In this document: positions 34,592 to 45,755 of the stretch, piece by piece
Layout: every line of letters starts with the position of its first letter
Position numbering within the stretch: the first letter of the stretch is position 1
Source: Pectinophora gossypiella
Lineage: Eukaryota > Arthropoda > Insecta > Lepidoptera > Gelechiidae
Reading direction: 5' to 3'
Assembly (NCBI RefSeq): GCF_024362695.1
Contig: NC_065420.1
Span: 2,884,501-2,948,500 of the forward strand
DNA: 64,000 nt
Position numbers and translations under genes: made by a program
Notes under the pieces: generated by a model
What the model was told of the DNA's origin: nothing
What the model saw: only the letters and a program-made list of their open reading frames with translations
The model's database searches: none

Positions 34592-35045
34592 TCCCTACCA
34601 TTATCCCGTTTTTCACAAGGTCTGCTTACCTAACCTGAAGATTTGACAGGTCCGGTTTTTCACAGAAGCAACTGCCTGTCTGACCTTCCAACCCGCGAAG
34701 GGAACACCAGCCCAATACAGTTCAGGTCACATACATGTGAGTTTCCTTACGATGTTTTACTTCACTGCTGAGCACGTGATAATCATTTATGATCCAAACA
34801 TGAATTCGAAAACAAATTCGACAGTGCTGGATTCGAACCTGCGACCTCAAAGTGAGAAGCAGGCGTTCTAACAACTGGGCTGCCGCGGCTTTACACATAT
34901 AGATCACAATGAGGGACTTTCCTGTGTATGTTCGGTCACGAGTACTAATATACTATACACTTTGAAACCATGTCACATTAACTTTTTTGACAAATTAAAC
35001 CGTAAGTGTCATTAAATGTCAAATATGATCGTGCGACAGAGTTGA
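34592..35045 (-). mobile_element. SINE-4 and MITE C, both inverted
   Basis: 34592-34890 is SINE-4 in reverse (CCGTTTTTCACAAGGTCTGC to CAACTGGGCTGCCGCGG). 34930-35045 is MITE C in reverse (CGGTCACGAGTACTAATA ... GTGCGACAGAG). Confidence 0.7.
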
Positions 35046-35329
35046 AAACTGTTCTCTGTATCTTTCGGTTTGGTTATATATTATTTATATTATAAATAAT
35101 TAAATAAATAAATATATATATTTTTTATATATATAGTTCTTAAGCACATATATGTAACAAATATGACTATGCTACAGAAATAACACTCGTTGGTTTTCAT
35201 CTTCATTTTTGTTAAGAAAAAATCTACCAATACGTACACGACGAGAAGTGGATATTTTACACATGTTTACACATTCGTTACACGCACATTTTATGGACTT
35301 ATCTGAAAAATAAATAATCCCTAAAATCC

Positions 35330-35420
35330 CGGGATTCGTTAAATTCAATCTCGAAAATTTCGGGACTAAAATATGACCGGGATCCCGGAATCCCGGGATT
35401 CGGGATCCCGGGATCGAATC
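35330..35420. repeat. GGGATCCCGGGAT-rich repeat
   Basis: Many overlapping TCCCGGGAT / GATCCCGG palindromes (TCCCGGAATCCCGGGATTCG). A simpler relative lies at 37390-37420. Confidence 0.6.
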
Positions 35421-35575
35421 CTCTAATTACAATGTACCCTACAAGCTAATAAGTAATTTATCTTTAACCTAATCTAGGTACTATAAATAAAACTTTAAGT
35501 ATGTCTGGAGTATCTGGATGTAATAACAAGAGTCATCATTTATAGCTATAACTAAGATAAAAGATGCATGTGTCT

Positions 35576-35785
35576 TCTTCTCCTATCGTGTGGGTTATGA
35601 GGTGGATTAAGGCCGCCAGATTGTACTGTATCTATCTTCATCTGTGTGAATTTGTTTTGTATGTTGTGTGCAATAAAGTATATTTGATTTGATTTGATTT
35701 GATTACCAACCTTGTCAACCCTGGTGTCAGTGTTACTATTGAGCCGCCCAAGGCTCCTGACATGACTCACGTCTGTTATGAAACG
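35576..35785 (-). mobile_element. SINE-2 tail (inverted) split by a LINE 3' end
   Basis: The SINE tail (GGGTTATGAGGTGGATT | ACCAACCTTGTCAACCC) is interrupted at about 35610-35704 by GGCCGCCAGATTGTACTGTA ... TGCAATAAAGTATATTTGATT(TGATT)n, a 5'-truncated LINE with a tandem tail. Confidence 0.75.
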
Positions 35786-37015
35786 AAGGCAGCATTGTAC
35801 AGCGCCATCTGTATTATTTGTGGGGAACGTGGCCTAGAAAGTCCATCTTTACTTGTCTCTACTTGTTGAGGCACTCACTTTCGTTGACTTAGCGATGCGT
35901 CGCTTCAACAGGCCGTCTTCCTCTTTCTCTTAACGCAATGGAACGAATTGCCTCATCTTTATGTAACATGACACATTATGTAAAGTCGGGGATAGAATCA
36001 TGAATATCATTTTTCAAATATAATTTGAATTAATGACCGACTTGAGGTAATTTTTCATAATGTTTTTGTCGCGACATGAATCTTAAAGAATTTAACAAAA
36101 TGATTTGTGACGTTTTAAGATTTGTGAAGATTCCCCAGATTAATGCTTCTATATATCCTTACATAAAGTCGCGCGAGTAACAACACCACAGAATAAAAAA
36201 GAGCGGCTAAGTGCGAGTGGACTCACCCATGAAGGATTCCGTAGCATCAAGTTTAGTAACAATTATTATAAAAGTTCTTGTAGTTCGTTGTAACTTTGAT
36301 CGATGCTTTAATGTAAATTGCGGTTTTCAATTTATGACGCATTATAAAAAAAATACTTAATAAATCGCGTTCAAACCAATTTTCGGTGAAAGTTTGCATG
36401 GTAATGTATATAAAATATTTTTTTTAGTTTTATAATTTCACACATTCCACACACAGGCCTGAGGGTGCCCAGTTGGGCGCGAACCTCGGCTCAGGGCGTA
36501 GTTTGAGAGGAAAAATATTTGAAAGAATTAATCGACCCTCGCGGGTCGATAGCGATAAGCGCTGATTGAGGGAAATCGTCGACCACGCCGGCGGGGTCGA
36601 TATCGGGGCCTAACCAAACCAGGAACAGTCTCTCAAAGTATTTTTAAGACGAATCCAGTGTGTGTGTGAATTCAGGACCTCCAGGTCGTGAGCCCAACGC
36701 TCATCCACTAGGCCACAGAGACAGTTATTCAATCTTATTACCCTACACTACAGTGAAGTTACCCTATAACTTCCATACACTACAGTGAAGTTACCCTAAA
36801 ACTTCCATACACTTAACGGGCTAGCCAGACCCATCATTACAACTTAGTACACCCGAACAAAGTTCAAATTCGTGCTACAATGAACTGGCGTGCACCCCAG
36901 AGGGTAAACTTACGGTGCATGCTGAACGTGTCTTGACTAGTATAGTAAGATCAACGCGACTCGATCAACGTTTTTACCCGACTGCCAAAGGAGGAGGTTA
37001 ATGTTTTTCGAGTGT
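35786..37015. other. Spacer with minor repeats
   Basis: No gene seen. 36455-36605 is the LINE-like fragment K, also present at 16020. 36650-36725 is a decayed SINE head in reverse. 36745-36810 is a 32-bp unit in two tandem copies (CAGTGAAGTTACCCTATAAC...). Confidence 0.5.
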
Positions 37016-37016
37016 A

Positions 37017-37080
37017 TACAGGGTGTTAGTGACATCGTAACGAAAACTGACGGATGATTAAGAACATGATTCTGTGTTGA
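37017..37080 (+). repeat. MITE A left-end fragment
   Basis: TACAGGGTGTTAGTGACATC to TGATTCTGTGTTGA. Confidence 0.6.
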
Positions 37081-37477
37081 AGTTCATCAAAAATGAAAAG
37101 TTAGGATGGCTGAAAACGATGAACTACTTGCTTGTGATAGGTAGTCAGGTTAATAAAAGCAAAATATTTTTTGAAAGAGAACAAAAACCTACCTGCCCTG
37201 TAACCTGTTTATGTCCTTTGTATATGTCGTTATGCAATAAACTATTAGTGATTGATTGAAAAACCTTTATTCTTTAATATTACTAAATAATTAACATGTT
37301 TTATTTGGAAATCAGTATAATCATAACAAAAAATATAACTCAATTATTATTTTTTATAAAAATATAAAAAAATAGACGAGTCCTCGCGAGATCGGGATCC
37401 CGCAAGATCGGGATTGCATTCCGTACCTGTCACGTAACTAACAGAAAACTCGGTGATGCGTGGGTTCCAGGAATGTT

Positions 37478-38325
37478 AGGGAGCTCCGTAACCGTAACCG
37501 AAACCGGATATCCGATGTAAAAAAATATTCGTAACCGTAACCGAACCCGAAATAAAAGTTTCGGATAATATCGGATAGGGGCGCCTAACTGAGACACAAG
37601 CCGCGCGTATTGTTTTTTTCTTTTTTCGTCATAACATAGGTATATAACTTATCGTTATAACTTGTCGTTATAACTTATCGTTATAACTTATGTCGTTATA
37701 AATAATACTACTTTATTAACTATTTGTATTTTCCTTTTGAAATTCCTTACAAATTAATATCCGTAGCCGAAATTATCCGAAAAAAGAAAAATAATCCGAA
37801 ATAATTTATTAGCCGTAACCGTATCCGTTGAGGAGCTCGGTGGCGCAGCGGTTAACGCGCTCGGTCTGCGATTGTTGAAGTAAAGCAACTTTCGCAAAGG
37901 CCGGTCATAGGATGGGTGACCACAAAAGAAAGGTTTTCATCTCGAGCTCCTCCGTGCTTCGGAAGGCACGTTAAGCTGTTGGTCCCGGCTGCATTAGCAG
38001 TCGTTAATAACCATCAATCCGCACTGGGCCCGTGTGATAACGTAACAAATACTTTATTGCACAAACAGGAAAAAACAAAATACAAAACAAAAGAGAAATA
38101 GAATTAGTACAATAGGCGGCCTTATTCCTAAGTAGCAATCTCTTCGTGATAGTTTAAGGCCCGATCTCCCTATCCATCCATAGGGAAGGCCCGTGCCCCA
38201 GCAGTGGGGACGTTAATGGGCTGATGATGATGATGATGATGATGATGAACCGTATCCGGTATAACAATTATTCTTAAATCCGTATCCAAACCGTATCCGA
38301 CATTTCATATCGACGACATCCCTGG
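37478..38325. repeat. CCGTAACCG/CGGATA-rich element carrying a SINE-3
   Basis: 37478-37828 and 38249-38325 share many GTAACCG, ATCCGTA and CCGAAA words and read as one repeat split by the SINE-3 at 37829-38248. Removing the SINE joins AACCGTATCCG to itself. Confidence 0.6.
37829..38248 (+). mobile_element. SINE-3 with 11-bp target duplication, itself carrying a LINE tail
   Basis: AACCGTATCCG flanks both sides. GAGGAGCTCGGTGGCGCAGC head, core and (GAT)n tail are intact. At about 38040-38145 it is interrupted by an inverted LINE 3' end (AATACTTTATTGCACAAAC). Confidence 0.8.
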
Positions 38326-38709
38326 GGGGTACCTAGTTTGTCTGATGCGAAGTACATCTGGTTACCCCAGTCATGAGATATGCTTACCTACAAAGTGCCT
38401 ATTTACTCTTGCGTCGTAGATGCCCAGTTGTTTCGTGGTAAGGCGGCTTAAGTTTCCCTTCTATACTATACTTTTGTCCAGTAATAAATGCTTAGTAGAC
38501 TTTGCTAGGTGGAGAACAATATCCCGCACTTAACCCGATTCTTTGCAATTTTTTTTTTGCAGCAATTAACTACAATACTCGGGCACGCCGCCCCTTTATT
38601 CCTTTTTTAAATCTTGTATGAAGCTCTCCGCTTAGTCTTTTAATTCTTATTCCATTTATAATATAAAGTTTCCATGATTATCCTCTTTTGTCCACATAAC
38701 TCAGGACTA

Positions 38710-38938
38710 TTATCTTCTTATCGTGTGGGTTGTGAGGTGGAATACCAGCCTCATCAACCCTGGTGTCAGGGTAATGATTGAGCCGCCTAAGGCCCCTGAC
38801 GTGACTCAAGTCCTACATCAGCAAGTAGTACCCACGACCAACGGCTTAACGTGCCTTCCGAAGCACGGATCATCTTACTTTTGGACAATCAGGCGATCAG
38901 CCTGTAATGTCCTAACCAAACTAGTACTTAACATAATT
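38710..38938 (-). mobile_element. SINE-2 (inverted), head missing
   Basis: GTTGTGAGGTGGAATACCAG through core to CTGTAATGTCCTAACCAAAC. Confidence 0.75.
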
Positions 38939-39088
38939 AGTAGTCGAGCCAAGTGTGTTGGTGAAAAATGCGCTTTAGATAAATTAATAAGTCATTGGGG
39001 CAAGTCCGATACCGAGGTTCGAACCGGCGCTACCCGTTAGAGAAGGAACTTCCTAGTTTTGTATTATACTTATAAAGAATCTTTATAT

Positions 39089-39280
39089 TTAACACGTTCA
39101 CTGTGTAACTGAAAATGAGATTTCAACCCCTCACGGTCAATATTATTTTTCGATAAACACATAGGAATGTATGTACATAGACACTATACGCAAGAAAAAA
39201 TGTGCCCCACATATGGGCCATTCACGTATGAGTTTAAAATTTATGCCTCATATGTGGTTCATGAACGGTGAACGTGTTAA
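39089..39280. mobile_element. Short TTAA MITE
   Basis: TTAA at 39089 and 39277 flank CACGTTCACTGTG and ACGGTGAACGTG, similar in the first bases to the TIR at 24322. Interior has CCCACATATGGGCC-type small palindromes. Confidence 0.7.
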
Positions 39281-39429
39281 AGGGGTCTTTGTGGGAAGCA
39301 TTATTGTTTGACAACACGACATAAAGTTACCGTAAAAGCTTTGAGACAGCTTACAAACTTGCACAACCTGTAGTTGGTTTGAAAGCCAACGGATATAACG
39401 CGAAACCTTATTTCGAGCCGTTACTAGGA

Positions 39430-40076
39430 CTATGCCGGGTGTAAGTGACGTCGTAACGAATACTGAGGGGGATGATTCAGCTCATTACTCTGAGTTAATA
39501 TCAACTGGAATTTTCCATCACAAAAGTATAGAAAATAATTAAAAGAAGACACAAAAAATTTAATAAAATTGATACCTTTCTAAGTCTTGGGCGGTACATG
39601 CTTACCTAGTACATGCCTATTCACTCCAGTTTTAAAGGTTCAAAGATTGTAGTGAGAGGGAACCACTAACCATTAGTTAAATTCCAAACGACATAACAAC
39701 AATCATCATCATCATCCCCCTAGCATTGTCCCGTTTTTCACAGGGTCCGCTTACCTAACCTGATGATGTCGCAGGTCCGGTTTTTTATAGAAGCGACTGC
39801 CAACCTTCCAACCCGCGAAGGAAAAACCAGCCCAATACAGATTAGGTCACATACCTCCGAAAAAGCAGTTCTCGGGAATGTGGGTTTCCTCACTATGTTT
39901 TTCTTCACCGCTGAGTACGTGATAATCATTTCATCATCATCATCATCAGCCCATTAACGTTCCTACTGCTGGGGCACGGGCCTTCCCTATGGATGGATAG
40001 GGAGATCGGGCCTTAAACCATCACGCGGGCCCAGTGCGAATTGATGGTTATTAACGACTGCTAATGCAGCTGGGAC
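39430..40076. mobile_element. MITE A half, then SINE-4 and SINE-3 (both inverted)
   Basis: 39430-39545 is a MITE A half. 39710-39930 is SINE-4 reversed. 39936-40076 is the SINE-3 tail reversed (CATCATCATCATCAGCCC...). Confidence 0.65.
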
Positions 40077-40117
40077 ATAACAACAATGCCTTTGATAAAA
40101 GAATAAGTGTTTCCAGA

Positions 40118-40345
40118 ACAAATTCAAATTCAAAATATTTATTTCGGAAACTAGTCCATATTTACCTAGTCTTAACCTAGTATTAGTAACAGATTCGGAA
40201 GACGACAACATAAAAATAAACTACATGAGGCCGGCCCGAATCATCGAAGCCGCGGGCAGCTATGTAACAGCGTGCAATCGCACCCAGCGGTTCAGCAGCG
40301 GCGAGTCGTACCGGTCCACCAACAGTCGTTTCGAGAGAGAAATAC
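40118..40345 (-). mobile_element. LINE 3' end, inverted
   Basis: AAATTCAAATTCAAAATATT is the complement of a (TTGAAT)n tail like that at 55225. A GC-rich region follows (GCAGCGGCGAGTCGTACCGG) that is probably the LINE 3' coding end or UTR. Confidence 0.5.
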
Positions 40346-41650
40346 CAAATGACGATTTATAGATCGAAAAATTTCGCATGGATAGGAGCTGGACCCGGTG
40401 ATATGATGGTTAACACACTCGTCCCGATTTGACGAGAGCTGCGGGTTCAATTACCGTTATTTTTCTTTGCGAGTTACTTACAAGGGTAAGCGCTGTAAAA
40501 ACAAAAACCATTTAGAAATATCAAATACCAGCTTTTTTCCGCCACCGATCATGAAACACGAGGAAGTGTCATAAATAAAACAACAATCATAAAAATACAA
40601 GCCGAAGAGACATTAAAAGACAAAAACTCAGAACACACAAATAAATCAAATTCCTCAGATTTCGACGTTCACGGAAAAAATACAAATATTTCACCCTCAT
40701 TTATTTTGTAAATCGACATAAGACTTTCGTTACACAAAACACAAATGTCGGCGAGAGCGACTTAAATGCTGCCAGTTTCTTCCAGTGTTGCCACTTAAGG
40801 AATATATTTTCCCAGTCTGCAACAAAAGGGGCTAAAGTGAGAAGAAAATTTGCCTATTCAACCGAGTGCCACGTAAAATTCATATTTTAAGAAAGGAGGC
40901 GAGAGCTTTGCGATTTAAGTGCCTATTTGAGGTTCCGTACATATTTTTAACCGGCTTTCGAGAGTGGAAGTTGTGAACGTTGTTTTTAAATTCTGCTATA
41001 TGTCCGGCCTTTTGTTTAGTAAATTTTACCATTGCGGTTTAAACCCCACATTGAAATAATTAATATAAAAAGCAATATTGCTATTTGACATTGCTCACTT
41101 ACTTTTATTAGCGCAAATGTTAAATCGCAATATTGCTTTTTAGATGAATTCATTCAAAATGCTGCCTGTTTAGACCACCAGAAAGTGGTATCTATTCAGA
41201 CATTTGTATAATATAATGATTTCTGTATTCGCCTGCACACAAAATCAGGTAAGTACTTAAATACGAAAGATATCAAAATCACAACGCAGGTTGGATTACA
41301 TCCGTCCCAGAATAACATGTTTTTTGGGCATTATGTTTCACTGTAAAGCACGTGTTATCAATTATTTATAATCGAAATGGATTCGTAAATTAAAATCGAC
41401 TTGTGGGTTAGTTTAGCTGTTCAAAGGGGAAATGCTGCCAGTCTTTTGGGCACTTTGCCTCGGTGTGATGCTTTGGAGGAGTTTTTCTATTTCTAAGAAT
41501 TTGTATACTGTTCTGTATTTGTGGATTCGTAAATAGATTCGGATTTATTGGTCAACCCGGTATTCGAACCCGCAGTAACGATGTCAGTCACAATTCTCTC
41601 AGTTTCAACGGCTTCGCGGAAAAACGGATGTAATAAATAAAATACCTAAT
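40346..41650. other. Spacer with no recognised gene
   Basis: The only structure I see is a tRNA-like stretch near 40395-40465 (GGTGATATGATGGTTAACAC ... GCGGGTTCAATTACCG) with A- and B-box-like words, probably a decayed SINE head. Confidence 0.45.
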
Positions 41651-41651
41651 A

Positions 41652-41941
41652 AAAACACATAATAACGGGTTCTTACCGCGTTTAAATGGGGATATGAGAC
41701 TCCCGATATTTCGACACTGTTGCAAGTGCCATGATCACGGGATGACTGATGAGATTGGAGTGGAGTAGGTAGATCCATAATTTTCTACGGGCAGACATAT
41801 CTGTCTACCCTCTTTCTTTGCCGCTTGTTTATGACATTTACAACATTTCCCGTGATCATGGCACTTATTGCAACAGTGTCGAAATATCGGGAGTCTCATA
41901 TCCCCATTTAAACGCGGTAAGAACCCGTTATTATGTGTTTT
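41652..41941. mobile_element. Palindromic repeat family H, full copy
   Basis: Arms of ~92 bp: AAAACACATAATAACGGGTT ... GTGCCATGATCACGGGA and its complement at 41849-41941, around a ~105-bp centre. A shorter copy lies at 53117-53263 and a half copy at 3739-3890. No coding capacity. Confidence 0.8.
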
Positions 41942-42162
41942 AATTATGATAATAACCGCGTAAACTTAAAACAATGAACAAAATACCTACACATAGTGTG
42001 TTTCATAAACGTGCAATACGGGTCCCTAAAATATATATGGGGACTTGTTTCCTCTGTGAGAATATTTCACCGTATTTGCTGACGATGTTGTTTATAAAAA
42101 GTCGTTTTTAAATTCCTTTCATCTTTGACTTTGACGACGTAATATTTTGAGAGAGTGCCCTA

Positions 42163-42660
42163 TACAGGGTGTTAGTGACATCGTAATGAAAACTTTGAGG
42201 GATGATTCTTACAATGATTCTAAATTGGTATCAAGTAGATTTTCTGTCGCAAAAGTATAGAACTGAAAAAAATAATAAAAAACACTAAAATTTTCATGAA
42301 TTTCCTGACAGGAAATTCCACTTGATATCAACTCAGAATCTGAAACTGAGTCATCCCCCTCAGTATACGCTACGGTATCACTAACACCCGTACGTACCTG
42401 TAGCCATACCTGTACATACTTGTACGGGGTGTAAGTGACATCGTAATGGATACTGAAAGAGATTATTCAGTTCATTATTCCGTGTAAATATCGGAATTAC
42501 CCATCGCAAAAGTATAGAATTGAAAATAATTAAAAAAAATCAATAAAAGAAATACACGAATTTTGTATTGAAAAATTTCCACTTGATACTCGTATTAACT
42601 CAGGATCATGGTCTGAATCATCACTCAAAATTTTCGTTACGATGTCACTAACAGCCTGTA
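42163..42660. mobile_element. Dimeric hairpin MITE A, complete
   Basis: TACAGGGTGTTAGTGACATC to CACTAACAGCCTGTA with two hairpin units. The linker is CACCCGTACGTACCTGTAGC ... CTTGTACGGGGTGTAAGTG. Confidence 0.8.
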
Positions 42661-42670
42661 TACTTTCGTG

Positions 42671-42930
42671 GCGAAATACAAAAAGTGACGACTTACAAAT
42701 AAATTGGTTTCGAACCTTTGGTAGGCACTTGCCAGGCGAAATACAAAAAGTGACGACTTACAAATAAATTGGTTTCGAACCTTTGGTAGGCACTTGCCAG
42801 GCGAAATACAAAAAGTGACGACTTACAAATAAATTGGTTTCGAACCTTGGGTAGGCAATTGCCAGGCGAAATACAAAAAGTGACGACTTACAAATAAATT
42901 GGTTTCGAACCTTTGGCAGGCTCTTGTCAC
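42671..42930 (+). repeat. 65-bp minisatellite, 4 copies
   Basis: Unit starts GCGAAATACAAAAAGTGACG at 42671, 42736, 42801 and 42866. The copies differ at only a few positions (CTTTGG against CTTGGG, CACTTG against CAATTG). Confidence 0.97.
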
Positions 42931-43009
42931 GTTGAGTACGCACAAGAGAGGTAAGTAGGTAACATTGTTAACTGATCGCGATTACTAATTTTCTCCGTTC
43001 ACATCGATA

Positions 43010-43185
43010 TAGGCGCATCGTGAGGAAACCCACATTCCCGAGATATGCATTTTCAGAGCTATGTGACCTAATCTGCATTGGACTGGTTTTCCCTTCGCGT
43101 GTTGGATGGTCAGACAGGCAGTCTGTCTTCAGGTTAAGTAAGCGGACCCTGTGAAAAACGGAATAATGTTAGGGGGATGATGATG
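43010..43185 (+). mobile_element. SINE-4 3' half
   Basis: CATCGTGAGGAAACCCACAT to GACCCTGTGAAAAACGGAAT, with an internal gap. Confidence 0.7.
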
Positions 43186-43193
43186 GTATCGAA

Positions 43194-43197
<4 letters not shown>

Positions 43198-43258
<61 letters not shown>
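43198..43258. repeat. (TA)n microsatellite, about 60 bp
   Basis: Uninterrupted TA dinucleotides following SINE-4. Confidence 0.97.
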
Positions 43259-43263
<5 letters not shown>

Positions 43264-43440
43264 GATATATTAAAATAGATTATACATTTCGAATCTATTT
43301 TAATTGTATATTTTATGTTAGTAGGTAGTTGTTTGCTTTTTGTTAGTATTTATTTTATACAAGATGTTGCACCGTCCCGCACCAAATTGTGATAAATGTT
43401 TTCTTGTCACTCGTTGCCTGGAAGTAATTGCTGCTTAGCA

Positions 43441-43900
43441 ATAAGGCCGTCAGATTGTACTGTATCTTTCGTCCGTGTGTGTAAAACTTGTTTTATTTTT
43501 TTATTTATTTATTTAGATAGGTATACCAACAGTACACATATTGTAAAGTTATAAAATACAAGTCTTAAATTAGTTTTTGTATATGTGCTCCAATTACAGG
43601 TACACACAACATTCGTAATTACAACAACAAACTTATATATCTAAGTGTATATATATTTATATATAATTAAATATGTATAAAACTTAAACAGAAATTAACT
43701 TCTAAATTAAAACAGCCATAAATCTTCTTAGAAAATATAAGAGTTAAAACTATAACATATACATAGGTATACAACCAAAATTAAGTATTGTTGGAAACAA
43801 ATGAATTAAAATTAAAAATTAAAAATACAAATGGGAAAATGTACGTTATGAATTTACGTTGTTTTGTATGTTGTGTGCAATAAAGTATATTTACATTTGT
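43441..43900 (+). mobile_element. LINE 3' tail interrupted by AT-rich insert
   Basis: AAGGCCGTCAGATTGTACTG (43443) matches the LINE end at 35610, but its continuation TTGTTTTGTATGTTGTGTGC is found only at 43858. The ~360 bp between are an AT-rich insertion. Confidence 0.55.
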
Positions 43901-45100
43901 TTGAGATGATGATGATGATCTGCGACCGATTTTGGCCATGGCGACCACTTCGACTCCTCATCCACAGGTCCACATTGACTTTTTTGTTAATTAATGTTAC
44001 AAGTTGTACACTTTAAGTAATTCAAACGATGTCAAAGAAAATGCCTTGTTAAAACGATTGTTCAAATAGCGACCAATAAAAGTCTTCTTCCTTTTCTAAA
44101 GAAGCCCTTATAAATTAGTGACACTGTAAACAAAAGAGGCTTGTATAAAGGAAAGGTCCTTGGAACAAATCCTTTGAGAATATGAACAAAGTGTGCGGTA
44201 GGTGTGGTGTAAGGTTCCTTTCGCGAGCTACTGTGTACCTATATATCATTTAAAATATGTACTTAATTAGAAAATTCAAAATGTGCTTAGACTTCGCGTC
44301 CATTTTTTGTTTAATGTGTTACCTGATTACCTTACCGGTTCCAACTGAAAATCAGCGTCATAGTCTAGGCTATGGCATTATGCTGAGTTGAAACCGTTTC
44401 GGCATACATTCATAATTGTATTATTTTGTCTTAATAATGTGAAAACAGTAAGTATGTCGAATAAATATTTTTTCTTTCTTTTCTTTCTATATATAAAAGC
44501 GAAAGTTCACTCACTCACTGACTGACTCACTCATCGCGAAATCTCATGGGAAATTATACATGGGAGTTGCTGCCCTCTGACAGTTTCCAGGTTAGGTTTA
44601 TGGCTAATAGCCGGGACCAAAGCTTAATGTGCCCTCCGAAGCACGTTACCACCAAACAGACAATCAGGCTGCCAATGTCTTTACACTTTATGATTTGCAT
44701 TTATCTAAAAAGACTATTGCGACTCAGTGTTTGGGTCTTTAGGCTTAAAATAATAATGAAAAAATTTAAAAGATTTCAAGCCCTACGCTCTTACGCCATT
44801 TTTCCTTTACGAAAAATAATACATAATTAAATAAAAGCTTAGATTTCACTCCGGAGAAAAAAGTGCTCTCGCTAGGAAAAATTAAATTAGACACTTAATA
44901 TTTACACTTATCTAAGACGCTATTTTGAAGCACTTTACTTCCTCCCGTTCACGTTGGCAACGATCAGGGTGTGGTTTCACTTGCTGTGGGCAAATAAACG
45001 AAGCGAAACCATACATACCAAAAGAAGAAAAAGATAAAAATATTTAATCGGCAAAACAAAAATTTACAAATTATCTAATAACTATTATATTCAAATACAT
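43901..45100. other. Spacer with no recognised gene
   Basis: Apart from a CACTCACTGACTGACTCACT run near 44505 and a SINE-1 core scrap at 44595-44645, I see nothing that I can name. Confidence 0.45.
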
Positions 45101-45101
45101 C

Positions 45102-45412
45102 CGCCGTGATAGCCCAGTTGGTAGAACGCTTGCCTTTCACTTTGAGGTCGCAGGTTCGAATCCAGAACAGGCCTAAACCAATGATTGTCGAATTTGTTTT
45201 CGGATTCATGTTTGGATCATAAATGATTATCAGCGGTGAAGGAAAATATCGTGAGGAAACTCACATTCCCGAGAAATGCATTTTTTGTATTGGGCTGGTT
45301 TTCTCTTTGGGTTAGAAAGTCAGACAGGCAGTCGCTTCTGTAAAAACCGGACCTGTTAAATCTTCAGATAAGGTAAGCGGACCCTGTGAAAACCGGATAA
45401 TGCTATGTATAT
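45102..45412 (+). mobile_element. SINE-4, with full head
   Basis: GCCGTGATAGCCCAGTTGGT head, B-box GCAGGTTCGAATCC, then the family body. The clearest tRNA-like head of this family in the window. Confidence 0.8.
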
Positions 45413-45467
45413 GATAACTTTCATTCATTCGCTCTACGTGTTCGAACCATCATCATGGAAAAATACA

Positions 45468-45755
45468 TATATTCGGCCCGCTGTTTCGCGGTATGGAGAA
45501 TACTCCACCACGCTGCCCCACTGTTGGTGATTGTGTTTTATGGCTAATAGCCTGGCCCGACGGCTTAACGTGTCCTCAGAAGCACGGAATCGTCTTACTT
45601 TACGGACAATCAGGCGATTCAAGACTGCAATATCCTCACGAAACAAAGAACAGTCTCACAAAGTGATTGCGATTACGTCCCTGTCGGGAATCGAACCCGG
45701 ACCTTCAGACCGTGAGCCCAGCGCTATAACTAGACCACGGAGACTACGGAAACTG
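45468..45755 (-). mobile_element. SINE-1 (inverted)
   Basis: Minus strand from CTCCGTGGTCTAGTTATAGC and GGTTCGATTCCC through core to GTATTCTCCATACCGCG. Confidence 0.7.

Noticed and set aside
42669..42930. CRISPR-like array
   Set aside because: Four 65-bp units directly abut with no unique spacers, in an animal genome; it is a minisatellite.
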